This document shows positions 9,654-19,123 of a DNA stretch of 64,000 nucleotides, piece by piece. A model generated the notes under the pieces. The model saw only the letters and a program-made list of their open reading frames with translations. It was not told the DNA's origin and made no database searches. Made by a program: the position numbers and the translations under genes. The DNA lies in assembly GCA_964441245.1 (NCBI GenBank), contig CAYTVR010000002.1, forward strand, positions 45,828-109,827, read 5' to 3'. The DNA comes from JALZUU01 sp964441245 (GTDB taxonomy: Bacteria > Bacteroidota > Bacteroidia > Chitinophagales > Saprospiraceae). Each line of letters starts with the position of its first letter. Position 1 is the stretch's first letter.

Positions 9654-10907
9654 TTGGTAAGATCCATTAGAGTGTTTGAATACCAAGTTGTCAAAGTCGG
9701 CTCGACGATTGATGGGCTTTGCTTTACGCAAAACCATTTTCAGATATTATCTGAGAATAGAGAGCGATTGGGACATAAATATTATACTTTGCTTCACCAA
9801 GGAGTCAAATTTTCTCATTATGTTGGTGCTTTACAGGTAGGGCAATTGACCATTGAAATTTTGCCAAAAGCAGATAAAAATGAGTCAAGTGACTCTACTT
9901 TATGGCATGGTGTGTTATTGGATATGTTGAGAGAATGCCGTTTGTTGAAGATAGATACGACTTCCGAAGCTAGATTGAGATTACGAAGCAACTCTGTATT
10001 GGATCTCTATTTTGAAATGTTTTTAAATGAAGTGGAAGAACTGTTGCGTAAAGGTTTGTGCAAATCCTATCGTTTAGAATCGGGGAATCGGAATGCTTTA
10101 AAAGGACGTTTGTTATTTGATCGCCACCTTCGTGAAAATTATATTCATCAACAGCGGTTTTATACTCAACATGCGGCGTATGATTTTGATCATTTAGCCA
10201 ATCGTATTTTATATAAAGCGCTTTTAGTTTTACAAAAAATATTGATTAAACCATCCTTAACGATTCAGTTGCATAGGATTTTAGATCATTTTCCTGTGGT
10301 CCAAAATTTATCCATTTCTGAAAAGGAATTTCGACAAATTCATCTCAATAGAAAATTACAGTCGTACAAAACAGCTTTAGAAATTGCTCGTCTGTTGATA
10401 TTAAATTATAGCCCTGATATTCAAGGAGGACCGAACCAAGTCTTGGCTATTTTGTTTGATATGAATCTATTGTTTGAAGAATATATTTATCAGCAGTTGA
10501 GGAAATGGAAACAGGAAAAAATGGAGGTGCGTAGACAAGCGTGTCGGTCGTTTTGGAATCGGCGACAAATTAGACCAGATATTGTCATTGAATACGAAGG
10601 AGAAACCGTCGTTTTGGATACAAAATGGAAAATATTAAAAAAGGCTAGTCCATCTATGGAAGATCTTCGACAAGTCTTTATATATTGTCAATACTTTGAT
10701 GCACAACGTAGCATTTTACTTTATCCAAAAGTGGCTAATATCGAAAATTTACCACCGACACCCTATCACCCAATCCAAAATAAAAAAGCAAAATATTTCT
10801 GCCAAATTCAATTTTTAGAAATTATTAAAAATGGAAAATTGAATAGAAATATTGGACAAGACCTTTTGGAGTCCATCCCCAAAAATCCAACTTCAAAGAT
10901 CACTTAG
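9654..10907 (+). CDS. mcrC: McrC-like restriction subunit (PD-(D/E)XK nuclease)
   Basis: A 417-residue protein. The N-terminal half carries the McrC-type VGQLTIEILPKADK motif; the C-terminal half has NLLFEEYIYQQL followed by RPDIVIEYEGETVVLDTKWK, the PD-(D/E)XK nuclease core with Asp, Asp and Lys all present. McrC is the endonuclease partner of McrB. There is no ATG near the start: TTG at 9654 or GTG at 9672 must be used, and I kept TTG. The gene is 5.3 kb downstream of mcrB and 146 bases from the divergent OmpA gene, so it must have its own promoter. The next gene (OsmC-like) follows after 42 bases. Confidence 0.88.
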   Translation: MVRSIRVFEYQVVKVGSTIDGLCFTQNHFQILSENRERLGHKYYTLLHQGVKFSHYVGALQVGQLTIEILPKADKNESSDSTLWHGVLLDMLRECRLLKIDTTSEARLRLRSNSVLDLYFEMFLNEVEELLRKGLCKSYRLESGNRNALKGRLLFDRHLRENYIHQQRFYTQHAAYDFDHLANRILYKALLVLQKILIKPSLTIQLHRILDHFPVVQNLSISEKEFRQIHLNRKLQSYKTALEIARLLILNYSPDIQGGPNQVLAILFDMNLLFEEYIYQQLRKWKQEKMEVRRQACRSFWNRRQIRPDIVIEYEGETVVLDTKWKILKKASPSMEDLRQVFIYCQYFDAQRSILLYPKVANIENLPPTPYHPIQNKKAKYFCQIQFLEIIKNGKLNRNIGQDLLESIPKNPTSKIT

Positions 10908-10949
10908 CGTACAAATTAAATCAATCAATTTTATCATAACATCATCAAG

Positions 10950-11363
10950 ATGAAAATACATTTAAAAAGACAAAATCAAGCAGTTCATTTTATTGGAACA
11001 AATGACACCGATAATACCGTTCACATTGATGGAAGCCCTGCTGCTGGTGGCGAGAATAAAGGTGCCCGTCCTATGCAATTACTTTTGATGGGAATAGCTG
11101 GCTGTAGTGGCATCGATATCGATATGATCTTGAAAAAAATGAGACAACCACTAGAAGATATGGAGGTGATTGTTACCGGTGAACGAGAAGAAGGAGCAAT
11201 TCCCGCAGTGTTTACAAAAATCCATTTGGAATTTATTTTGACTGGAGATCTCAAAGAAGCGAAAGTCAAAAAAGCGATAGCGATGTCTATGGATACTTAT
11301 TGCTCTGTTGGCAAAATGCTTGAAAAAGCAGCGGAGATTTCTTACTCTTACACGATTAAATAA
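10950..11363 (+). CDS. OsmC-family protein
   Basis: A 137-residue cytoplasmic protein with the OsmC/Ohr fold pattern. It carries both family cysteines, one in LMGIAGCSGIDI and one in MDTYCSVGKML. Family members reduce organic hydroperoxides using this cysteine pair; the YhfA-like subgroup fits the sequence better than the Ohr subgroup, but the substrate is unknown. It follows mcrC by 42 bases and could be co-transcribed with it. The stop codon is immediately followed by a word-built inverted repeat. Confidence 0.85.
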   Translation: MKIHLKRQNQAVHFIGTNDTDNTVHIDGSPAAGGENKGARPMQLLLMGIAGCSGIDIDMILKKMRQPLEDMEVIVTGEREEGAIPAVFTKIHLEFILTGDLKEAKVKKAIAMSMDTYCSVGKMLEKAAEISYSYTIK

Positions 11364-11460
11364 TTGAATGATGAAATAATTGAATTTTGAATGGCCCTAT
11401 AAGCTAATATTTTGCAGTAGAAGGTCTATTCAATTAGTCAAGATTCAATCATTCAAAATT
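11364..11460. repeat. Intergenic inverted repeat, TTGAATG family, copy A
   Basis: The left arm (TTGAATGATGAAATAATTGA...TTGAATGGCC) and right arm (GGTCTATTCAATTAG...ATTCAATCATTCAAAATT) are imperfect reverse complements. The centre contains GTAGAAGG, the reverse complement of the CCTTCTAC seen in copy C, so copy A is inverted relative to copies B and C. It starts at the base after the OsmC-like stop codon and ends 14 bases before metZ. No SAM riboswitch signature is visible here. Confidence 0.75.
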
Positions 11461-11474
11461 AAAAAAAAGACTCA

Positions 11475-12638
11475 ATGAAATTTGAAACGGCGGCCATACG
11501 AATTCAAACGCCTAGGACGAAAGAACGAGAGCATAGTACTCCTTTGTATCCTACGTCTAGTTTTGTTTTTGATGATGCCGAACATATGCGAGCGATGTTT
11601 GCTGGAGAAGGAGAAGGAAATATTTATAGTCGTTTTACTAATCCGAATTGTCGAGAATTGGAAGACAAGATATCTGCATTAGAAGGTACTGAAGCAACGA
11701 TGGCAACTGCCTCGGGTATGTCCGCAGTTTTTGCGTCAATGATGTCAGTCTTGGAGAAAGGAGATCATGTTTTATTGTCGCGTGCGATATTTGCTTCTAC
11801 CTATCGAATTTGTTTGAACTATTTTCCCAAGTGGGGCATCGAATATACCTTTCTTGATCCACATCAAATAGATCAATGGTCCGAGTCTGTTCGTCCTAAT
11901 ACTAAATTATTATTTTTAGAAACGCCTTCTAATCCAGGCTTGGATATCATTGATTTAGCACAAGCAGGAAAATTTGCAAAAGCACATAATTTGATTTATT
12001 GTGTGGACAATTGTTTTGCAACACCTTATCTACAACAGCCTGCTAAATATGGTGCAGATTTAATCGTACACTCGGCTACAAAATTTATAGATGGACAAGG
12101 GCGTGTGTTGGGAGGGATTGTAACTGGACGAAAGGAACTAATGGAAAAAGTCAAAATGTTTATTCGCAATACAGGCCCTGCTTTATCTCCATTCAATGCT
12201 TGGATACTTTCCAAAAGTTTAGAAACTTTAGCGGTTCGATTGGATCGTCATTGTGAAAATGCCTTATCTTTAGCGCATCTTTTGACGGAGCATGCACAAG
12301 TGAATAAAGTCAATTATCCTTTTTTAAAATCTCATCCTAGTCATGATATTGCACGTCAACAAATGCGGCTTGGAGGAGGTTTAGTGACTTTCGAAGTCAA
12401 GGGTGGTTTGGCACAAGGGCGTCAATTTTTAGATCGATTAGACTTGTTATCTTTGAGTGCCAATTTGGGAGATTCTCGAACCATTGCCACTCATCCTGCA
12501 TCGACCACCCATTCTAAACTAACAGAAGAAGCACGCTTAGAAATTGGGATCACTAATGGATTAATTCGAATTTCTGCGGGATTAGAGCACATCGATGATA
12601 TTTGGAATGATATAGCACAAGCTTTAAAAAAAATGTAA
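11475..12638 (+). CDS. metZ: O-succinyl/acetylhomoserine sulfhydrylase (MetZ-type)
   Basis: A 387-residue PLP enzyme of the Cys/Met metabolism family, of the expected length. The PLP lysine is Lys203 in SATKFIDGQGRVLGG, a motif characteristic of MetZ rather than MetB or MetC. Other family signatures are YSRFTNPN near the start and the cofactor-binding ATASGMSA segment. It converts activated homoserine plus sulfide to homocysteine in methionine synthesis. The metX-like gene follows about 60 bases downstream, making a two-gene methionine unit. Whether the acyl group is acetyl or succinyl cannot be read from this protein. Confidence 0.92.
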   Translation: MKFETAAIRIQTPRTKEREHSTPLYPTSSFVFDDAEHMRAMFAGEGEGNIYSRFTNPNCRELEDKISALEGTEATMATASGMSAVFASMMSVLEKGDHVLLSRAIFASTYRICLNYFPKWGIEYTFLDPHQIDQWSESVRPNTKLLFLETPSNPGLDIIDLAQAGKFAKAHNLIYCVDNCFATPYLQQPAKYGADLIVHSATKFIDGQGRVLGGIVTGRKELMEKVKMFIRNTGPALSPFNAWILSKSLETLAVRLDRHCENALSLAHLLTEHAQVNKVNYPFLKSHPSHDIARQQMRLGGGLVTFEVKGGLAQGRQFLDRLDLLSLSANLGDSRTIATHPASTTHSKLTEEARLEIGITNGLIRISAGLEHIDDIWNDIAQALKKM

Positions 12639-12699
12639 TTTGCAAACAAAAAATGTCCAACAACCAAGAATAAGTAACCAACAACTAACTAAAGATACA

Positions 12700-13764
12700 A
12701 TGAATTTGACAGCTGAGAAGTGTAGATATATGTTGCCAATAGCCATTCCAAATTTAAAATACTTGGATGTGGATGAGCCTTTGGTATTAGAATCTGGGGC
12801 TACTTTGCCAAATCTAACGATTGCATATCACACTTTTGGAGAGTTGAATGAAGAACGAGATAATGTAATTTGGGTCTTTCATGCATTGACTGCAAATTCT
12901 GATGTCAGCGATTGGTGGAGTGGTTTATTTGGTGCAGGAGAGTTATTTGATCCAGAAAAATACTTTATTGTTTGTGCCAATATTTTAGGATCTTGTTATG
13001 GAACGACAGGGCCTAGAAGTATTAATCCTTTGACAGGAAATGCATATGGAATGGATTTCCCAAATATTACTATTCGAGACTGTGTAAGTGCGCATCTATG
13101 TTTGAAAAAACATTTAGGTATTGATGAAATCTATTTGGCGATCGGTGGTTCTTGTGGAGGACATCAAGTTCAGGAATTGGGATTTTTATATCCTGACAAA
13201 ATCAAACGACTCGGTTTATTGGTCACCAGTGCTCGTGAAACACCTTGGGCGATTTCTATCCATGAGGCGGGCCGAATGGCATTAGAAAATGATGTTACCT
13301 TTTATGAAAATGAAGATAAAGCAGGCGCTCAAGGTTTACGAACCGCTCGCGGAATTGGATTGTTAGGTTATCGGACTGTTGATGCCTACATCAAAACTCA
13401 AAGCGATACAGATGAACGAACAGATGACTTTAAAGCCTCCTCTTACGTTCGTTATCAAGGGGATAAGTTGGAGCGGAGATTTTATGCTCATTGTTACTGG
13501 CATTTATTGAAAGCTTTGGATACGCATCATATCGGACGCGGACGTGGTGGTGTGGAAAAAGCTTTGTCCAAAATTCCAATACCTACCTTAGTCATGTCGA
13601 TTGCATCGGATATGTTGATCCCTCCAAGTCAGCAAAAAATATTAGCTCAGCATTTACCTATGGCAAAATATGTAGAAATCCCTTCTGCTTTTGGCCATGA
13701 TGGATTTTTGATTGAAACAGATGCGATAGGTCAAGCGTTTATGTCTTGGCTAGAAGAAGTATAA
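12700..13764 (+). CDS. metX: Homoserine O-acyltransferase (MetX)
   Basis: An alpha/beta-hydrolase of 354 residues from the ATG at 12700; the frame is open back to a TTG at 12640, but those extra 20 residues look non-conserved. The catalytic Ser151 lies in GGSCGGHQ (family GGSMGG), with the Asp in SDMLIPPSQQ and the His in GHDGFLIE. TANSDVSDWWSGLFG and the GSCYGTTGP loop are also typical of MetX. It acylates homoserine, the step before MetZ. Its placement directly after metZ supports the assignment. Cysteine after the nucleophile, where methionine is usual, is a small oddity. Confidence 0.93.
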   Translation: MNLTAEKCRYMLPIAIPNLKYLDVDEPLVLESGATLPNLTIAYHTFGELNEERDNVIWVFHALTANSDVSDWWSGLFGAGELFDPEKYFIVCANILGSCYGTTGPRSINPLTGNAYGMDFPNITIRDCVSAHLCLKKHLGIDEIYLAIGGSCGGHQVQELGFLYPDKIKRLGLLVTSARETPWAISIHEAGRMALENDVTFYENEDKAGAQGLRTARGIGLLGYRTVDAYIKTQSDTDERTDDFKASSYVRYQGDKLERRFYAHCYWHLLKALDTHHIGRGRGGVEKALSKIPIPTLVMSIASDMLIPPSQQKILAQHLPMAKYVEIPSAFGHDGFLIETDAIGQAFMSWLEEV

Positions 13765-13881
13765 AACGCTTTTGATCTAATATGACTCACCATTTTTTAA
13801 ACAAAGTCAGTACTTAATTTCGAGCACTAAGTGAAATATCTTATTTTTACAAATACAATTTTTATAATCAAATCTTTTAAA

Positions 13882-15006
13882 ATGTTTAAACGATACTACA
13901 TTACTACGTTCTTATTTCTATTCTCTTCTGTCTTTTTCTTTTCTGCGCAAGCGCAAAATCAAAAAGGAGCATCTTATGGTTTTACCATCGAGCAACAAGT
14001 GGAGTGCACTCCTGTTAAAAGTCAAGATAGAACTGGCACCTGTTGGAGTTTTGCGACCGCTTCTTTTTTAGAATCAGAATTGATGCGTATGGGAAAGGGA
14101 CAACATGACTTATCGGAAATGTTCGTGGTACAAAATATTTATAAAGACAAAGCAAGAAATTATATTCTCCGTCAAGGAAAAGCCAACTTTAGTCAAGGGA
14201 GTTTATCTCATGATTTGATTCGTGTGGCAAGTGCGCATGGAGTAATGCCTGAATCTGTTTTTTCTGGAAAATTGGCAGGAGAAGAAAAGCATGATCATTC
14301 TGAAATGGAAGCAGTGATGAAAGGCATGTTAGATGGCTTGCTCAAGCAAAAAAGATTGAGTAAAAAATGGCAGCCAGCATTAAGTTGTGTACTCGATACT
14401 TATATTGGAAAAGCGCCAGAAAATTTTTCCTATCAAGGAAAAAATTATACCCCTAAAAGTTTAGCTGAAGATTTATCCATTAATCCAGATGATTATGTGA
14501 ATTTGACTTCTTTTACGCATCATCCTTTTTACCAACAATTCATTTTAGAAATACCCGATAATTATTCCAATGGTGCTTACTATAATATTCCGCTAAATGA
14601 ATTAGAAGCGATTGTTGAGTATGCTTTAAAACAAGGATATTCTATTGCTTGGGATGGAGACGTTAGCGAGAAAGGTTTTAATGCTAAGCAAGGAATTGCA
14701 GTTGTGCCAACAGATGTAAAGCGAGAAGATTTATTTCAAAAGCCAGGAAAGGAAATGAAGATTACCACTGAACTTCGACAAGATAAATTTGAAAGCTATT
14801 CTACAACAGATGATCACTTAATGCATTTAGTAGGTACGTCTAAAGACAAAGCAGGCAACAAATATTATTTGATCAAAAATTCTTGGGGGGAGATCAGTGA
14901 GTACAAAGGATTTTTACATATGTCTAAAGCTTATTTTCAATTAAAAACGGTTTCTATCATGGTGCATAAAGATGCCATTCCTGCCAATATTGCTGAGAAA
15001 ATATAA
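13882..15006 (+). CDS. Exported C1B cysteine peptidase (bleomycin hydrolase-like)
   Basis: A papain-fold peptidase of the bleomycin hydrolase / PepC type. The catalytic triad is visible: Cys54 in GTCWSFA, His315 in HLMHLVG and Asn333 in IKNSWG. The ATG at 13882 is chosen because it opens a clean signal peptide ending SAQAQ; an upstream in-frame GTG at 13831 would bury it. Most bleomycin hydrolases are cytoplasmic hexamers, so a signal peptide is a variation seen in Bacteroidota. No T9SS domain is present, suggesting a periplasmic location. It has its own terminator about 20 bases after the stop. Confidence 0.9.
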   Translation: MFKRYYITTFLFLFSSVFFFSAQAQNQKGASYGFTIEQQVECTPVKSQDRTGTCWSFATASFLESELMRMGKGQHDLSEMFVVQNIYKDKARNYILRQGKANFSQGSLSHDLIRVASAHGVMPESVFSGKLAGEEKHDHSEMEAVMKGMLDGLLKQKRLSKKWQPALSCVLDTYIGKAPENFSYQGKNYTPKSLAEDLSINPDDYVNLTSFTHHPFYQQFILEIPDNYSNGAYYNIPLNELEAIVEYALKQGYSIAWDGDVSEKGFNAKQGIAVVPTDVKREDLFQKPGKEMKITTELRQDKFESYSTTDDHLMHLVGTSKDKAGNKYYLIKNSWGEISEYKGFLHMSKAYFQLKTVSIMVHKDAIPANIAEKI

Positions 15007-15026
15007 TGAAGAAATATTTAAAAATG

Positions 15027-15061
15027 AGCATTGTTCTTTAAGGAACGATGTTCGTTTTTTA
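15027..15061 (+). terminator. Rho-independent terminator
   Basis: AGCATTGTTC and GAACGATGTT pair as a 10-bp stem with two G-U pairs, followed by CGTTTTTTA. It lies 20 bases after the C1 peptidase stop codon. Confidence 0.8.
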
Positions 15062-15207
15062 CCCCATTCCAAAAGGAAGTTTTAGTTAAATGTCTTATTC
15101 GATTACTCCAGTTTTTCGGATGTTATTGTTGTTAGTGAACAATGTTCAAGGTCATTCGTTTATTTTAAATATACTCTAAGCCAAATCACTATCCAAAACT
15201 AATTCCC

Positions 15208-16929
15208 ATGTTTTTCTCCAAAAAACAATACCTTTTTTTTCCACTTTTTATATTCTTATCATCCACCTGCGATACAGCAACGAAGGTACAAAAAGGTAGC
15301 AATGAAAAGTTGGGAACCTCGATTCCTAATCTAGAAGTTAAACCAAAACTAGCAGTCTTAATTTCTGTAGATCAAATGCGTTATGATTATCTGGAGCGAT
15401 TTGGACCTTATTTTCAACATGGATTAAAACGCTTGTTAGCAGAAGGAGCAGTCATGTCGAATGCTTTTTATGATCACTCTATGACAGGAACGGCACCTGG
15501 GCATGCAACACTTTCGACGGGGTGTCATCCATCCAAACATGGGGTCATTGAAAATAATTTTTTTGATCCTAAAACTGGAGAAATCCAATATTCTGTTAAA
15601 GATGAAAAGGCTAAAATTATTGGAGTAAAAAACAATGGAAAGATAGAAGGGGTCTCTCCTAAAAATTTATTAAAATCGGGCTTAGGAGATTGGTTGAAAT
15701 CAAAAAATAAAAAGAGTAAGGTTTTTTCTGTGGCCTTTAAAGATCGGTCTAGTATATTGATGGGAGGGAAGCATCCGGATCGAGCATTTTGGTTTGAAAA
15801 TAGTTCGGCTAAATTTGTTTCTTCTGATTATTATGGGAAAACATATCCTGAGTGGGCCAATGCTTATAATGGTCGAGTGATCATGAAAGAAGAGTTGAAC
15901 AAAGGTTGGCAAAAGAAACGAGAAGAAAGTGTGTATACTGTTTCAAGAGCTGATTATTTTGAACAGGAAGAAGGACAACAAGGCTCGGAATTTCCACATA
16001 CGATAGAAAGTACACGTCCGCCATATCGAACTTATCCAGACAAATTCAAGCGATCTTTATTACTTTGGAGTTCTCCTTATGGAGATGCATTTGCATTGAA
16101 ATTTGCGGAAGCGATTATCGAAAATGAGCATTTGGGTAAAGATGAACATGTAGATTTACTTTTTGTGGGCTGTTCAACAGCAGATGCGATTGGACATCAC
16201 TATGGACCATTTAGTCAAGAAGTACAAGATTACTATTTGCATTTGGATGATTACCTTGGACAGTTTTTTGAGTATTTAGATCAAAAAATAGGAAAAGAAA
16301 ATTATTATGTTGCTTTGTCTGCGGATCATGGAGTCGTAGCGATGCCAGAGCATTCTGCTGCAAATGGACTCGATGCAAAGCGAATTGGGAAAACGGAGTT
16401 CGGAGAGGCAATAGATCAAGCTGAAGCCGCCACTAAGAAAATATTAGGATTACAAAATGATTTTATTGTCAGTAGTAGTTTTCAAGGTATTAGTTTGACC
16501 TATGGTGAAACCAATCAAGAGCAGATTTCTGGAGATAAACTGAGATCAACTCTCGCGAAGGAATTAAAAAAAGTAGATTTTATAGAGCATGCTTTTACTT
16601 CAGAAGAACTCAAAAGAGGAGGAGATCAAGCTTTTATAACATTTTACCAAAAATCATATCGCGTAGATCGAGGGAATGAAATTAAACTGCATTTTAAAAA
16701 ATACTACCTCATTGATTATGCAGCGAGTGGAACGACTCATGGCACGCCGTATGATTATGATGCACACATTCCAATCATTTTTATGGGACCTACAATTGAA
16801 CCAGGGACATTATCTCAAAGAGTAGGTATCGTGGATCTAGCTCCAACATTTGGAAATATTTTAGGATTAAAAAAACAAAAAAGAATTGATGGGAAGATTA
16901 TTGATTTACCTAAACGAGCAATCAACTAG
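15208..16929 (+). CDS. PafA-like alkaline phosphatase / phosphodiesterase
   Basis: A 573-residue exported member of the alkaline phosphatase superfamily. The likely nucleophile is Thr95 in MTGTAPGHATLSTG, spaced from the His as in PafA, followed by HGVIENNFFD with the conserved Asn. Metal ligands are in LISVDQMRYDYL, DAIGHHYGP, LSADHGV and THGTPYDYD. PafA enzymes hydrolyse phosphate monoesters without phosphate repression. The N-terminus is a signal sequence ending LSSTC; the cysteine could make it a lipoprotein, but the lipobox is imperfect. The family is often miscalled as a nucleotide pyrophosphatase. Confidence 0.9.
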   Translation: MFFSKKQYLFFPLFIFLSSTCDTATKVQKGSNEKLGTSIPNLEVKPKLAVLISVDQMRYDYLERFGPYFQHGLKRLLAEGAVMSNAFYDHSMTGTAPGHATLSTGCHPSKHGVIENNFFDPKTGEIQYSVKDEKAKIIGVKNNGKIEGVSPKNLLKSGLGDWLKSKNKKSKVFSVAFKDRSSILMGGKHPDRAFWFENSSAKFVSSDYYGKTYPEWANAYNGRVIMKEELNKGWQKKREESVYTVSRADYFEQEEGQQGSEFPHTIESTRPPYRTYPDKFKRSLLLWSSPYGDAFALKFAEAIIENEHLGKDEHVDLLFVGCSTADAIGHHYGPFSQEVQDYYLHLDDYLGQFFEYLDQKIGKENYYVALSADHGVVAMPEHSAANGLDAKRIGKTEFGEAIDQAEAATKKILGLQNDFIVSSSFQGISLTYGETNQEQISGDKLRSTLAKELKKVDFIEHAFTSEELKRGGDQAFITFYQKSYRVDRGNEIKLHFKKYYLIDYAASGTTHGTPYDYDAHIPIIFMGPTIEPGTLSQRVGIVDLAPTFGNILGLKKQKRIDGKIIDLPKRAIN

Positions 16930-17020
16930 TGAAAAGTTATAGACTTCTAATTTGGGGCTGCAATTTTCTAGTGGTTCTGAACGAGAAAGACAATTGCTTT
17001 CTTCCTTACAATTTCTATAA

Positions 17021-17069
17021 AAAAAAGGATTGAAGAATACGCAGGTACGAATCTTCAATCCTTTTTTTG
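17021..17069. terminator. Bidirectional terminator
   Basis: An AAAAGGATTGAAGAT-type stem: AAGGATTGAAGA pairs with TCTTCAATCCTT around a loop of about 13 bases, with A-run and T-run flanks. It lies between the convergent phosphatase and the secreted TPR-like gene. Confidence 0.88.
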
Positions 17070-17084
17070 AAAATTAAATTTTAT

Positions 17085-18728
17085 CTATTCACATAGTTCT
17101 GAGTAAATTCTCGCCGCTTTGATCAGGTCATCTTTATTCATTTTGATGCCACCTTCTGCACACATATCTTTTAAGTCGCCACAATCTTCAAAGTATTTTG
17201 CGATACCTTTTTTCCATAATAAAAAACGAGTATCATAAAGAGACAATGGAAAATCTTCACCTGCTTTTTGATAGGCAAATTCTGTTTTTTCATCAGCCAT
17301 TACACCTGAAGAAGAGTAATACTTGTACATGGTGATTTTATCAGAAGAATATATTTCCTCTAAAATGCTCATCACTGCTTCTGACTCCCCTTTTGCCGAA
17401 GGGCTAAATCTAGTTTTGATGAATTTACGTTCTCCTAATTTAAAAGCAGAAATCTCTTCAGCGGTCAAATCATACTCTTTGATTTTACCATCTGTTTCAA
17501 CGGTAAATTTGGTATTTCCTTTTTCACCGAATATCATTTCTTCAGCATCTTTTGCTTGCATAACAGAACCTTTAATCTCTTCACCATTGATGGTGATACT
17601 TCCTGAAAGTGAATTGTTAGCAGATTCTAATTCTTCTTTTTCTTCTTCAAATGCTTTTACCTTTGCAGGTGCTTTAGCATTAGAAAGATCACGGACATAA
17701 TGCATACTATTAATGCCATGATATTCCATTTTCTTCTTCATTTTTTCAACAGCGGCAATCATATCAGAAGATCGACGATCTTTTTTCTCTGATTTTAAAA
17801 CCATCTCTGCATACTTTTTAGCTGTATCTAAATCATCTAAGTAATAACTGACTAAAGCAATATTAAAGTTGGCTGCACGGAAAACTCTTTTTTGTTTTTT
17901 ATCTCCTTTAGGATCGAAATCTCCTTGTTCTTTCCAAAAGTCCATGGCTGGTTGTAATTTCTTTTTTACGGCTTCGACGGTCTCTGCTGAATGATCTCCT
18001 TTCATCGTGGCAAAAGCAGTTTTTGTCAACTCAAAGTATTTAACAAAATCCTTAGCACTATCATGTTTTTTCAAGAAAAATGTATTCTGAAAATCTGTTC
18101 GATAATCATAAGCAAACTTATTATTTAGACTTCTTTGGGCTGCATTTACGGCACTATTAGCGGCCTTTTTGGCAAAATCTTTTCGAAGTCCTGAGATAAG
18201 AGAAGAATAGTTTTTACGTAAGTCACTTGATTTAGAATACTTTCGAGTACTCACGGTATTACCAGAAGAAGTACTGCCTTCATCTAAAATATTACCATCC
18301 GGATCAACTATTTTAAATGATCCATTGGAGGAAAGAGGGACTTCATACCAATAGCTATAGGTCGTGGTTTCTTTTCCTGTTTTTTTATCTTTTTTAGTGC
18401 TTTTAGAATTTTTCAATTCTGCTCGTCCAGTCGATACGTAGCCTGTGTAAACTGAAACTCGTAGGTGTCCGTAATTCGTACCAAAGCCATCAAGTTTCTT
18501 AAAGCCATCCATGTTGATAGAATTGGCCAATCGTTCGGCACTTAATCCACCTTGACGAACGGCGCTGCCATAGACTCTTACGGAGTAAGTTTGGAAATCA
18601 TCGGGTAGTTTTTCACTTGGTAGTGAGACATAGTGATATCCAATTCTTTTGTCTTTTAGCTTTTGCGAAAGTCCGGGTAGTGAAAAAGAGAGAAATAATA
18701 AAATGAAAAGTAGATTGGTGGTTTTCAT
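17085..18728 (-). CDS. Secreted protein of unknown function, TPR-like middle
   Basis: A 547-residue protein with a signal peptide (1-21, ending GLSQ). Residues 25-190 are beta-rich with a polar, lysine-rich stretch. Residues about 200-345 are helical and include a TPR-like pair (FNIALVSYYLDDLDTAKKYAEMVL). The C-terminal 200 residues look beta-rich again. There is no lipobox, T9SS domain or catalytic motif that I recognise. Its promoter region carries a perfect 12-bp inverted repeat at 18771-18807. Function unknown. Confidence 0.6.
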   Translation of the reverse strand: MKTTNLLFILLFLSFSLPGLSQKLKDKRIGYHYVSLPSEKLPDDFQTYSVRVYGSAVRQGGLSAERLANSINMDGFKKLDGFGTNYGHLRVSVYTGYVSTGRAELKNSKSTKKDKKTGKETTTYSYWYEVPLSSNGSFKIVDPDGNILDEGSTSSGNTVSTRKYSKSSDLRKNYSSLISGLRKDFAKKAANSAVNAAQRSLNNKFAYDYRTDFQNTFFLKKHDSAKDFVKYFELTKTAFATMKGDHSAETVEAVKKKLQPAMDFWKEQGDFDPKGDKKQKRVFRAANFNIALVSYYLDDLDTAKKYAEMVLKSEKKDRRSSDMIAAVEKMKKKMEYHGINSMHYVRDLSNAKAPAKVKAFEEEKEELESANNSLSGSITINGEEIKGSVMQAKDAEEMIFGEKGNTKFTVETDGKIKEYDLTAEEISAFKLGERKFIKTRFSPSAKGESEAVMSILEEIYSSDKITMYKYYSSSGVMADEKTEFAYQKAGEDFPLSLYDTRFLLWKKGIAKYFEDCGDLKDMCAEGGIKMNKDDLIKAARIYSELCE

Positions 18729-19123
18729 GCGTTCTGTTTTTTTTATTAGAAAGAAAGTACAAATAATAACTTATTTGATTATAATACAATCAAAGATAAT
18801 CAAATAAATTATGAAAAAGAAAATAAATCCTATTTTTAGTGAAAAATATAGAATAATATCAAATAACAAAATACTTACTGCTGTTTTGTTCGATTTTAAA
18901 TGAATAAATAAGGTTTAGTGGTTGATCGTGTTCGGTTTTGATACAGTTTATTTACATTTTTAATAGCTTGACAATTGATATTTACTTGGTCGATAATTGG
19001 GATAGATATCTCGATAAATGTTTCAAAGTTTAATACATCTTTCTAATTTTACCTTCGTATTCAGGCACGTTCTTAATCATGTACTTTAATTTGGCTTACG
19101 AGCCTAACCGAATAATCCTCATC
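18729..19123. other. Divergent intergenic region, very AT-rich
   Basis: The gap of about 395 bases lies between the minus-strand secreted gene and the first CotH-like gene. It contains the 12-bp inverted repeat listed separately. No exact Bacteroidota promoter was found for the plus-strand gene; TACCTTCG at 19050-19057 differs from the -7 consensus by one base and lacks a good -33 element. Confidence 0.4.
18771..18807. promoter_or_regulatory. Perfect 12-bp inverted repeat, candidate operator
   Basis: TTATTTGATTAT at 18771-18782 and ATAATCAAATAA at 18796-18807 are exact reverse complements, 13 bases apart. The repeat lies 43 bases upstream of the start of the minus-strand gene. There is no T-run, so operator or transcript-end roles are more likely than termination. 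Confidence 0.5.

Noticed and set aside
11364..11474. SAM riboswitch before metZ
   Set aside because: Expected position for methionine genes, but the gap is filled by copy A of the repeat family and shows no SAM-I or SAM-II core.
13831..13881. GTG start for the C1 peptidase
   Set aside because: It adds 17 hydrophobic residues before the signal peptide; the ATG at 13882 is a better fit.
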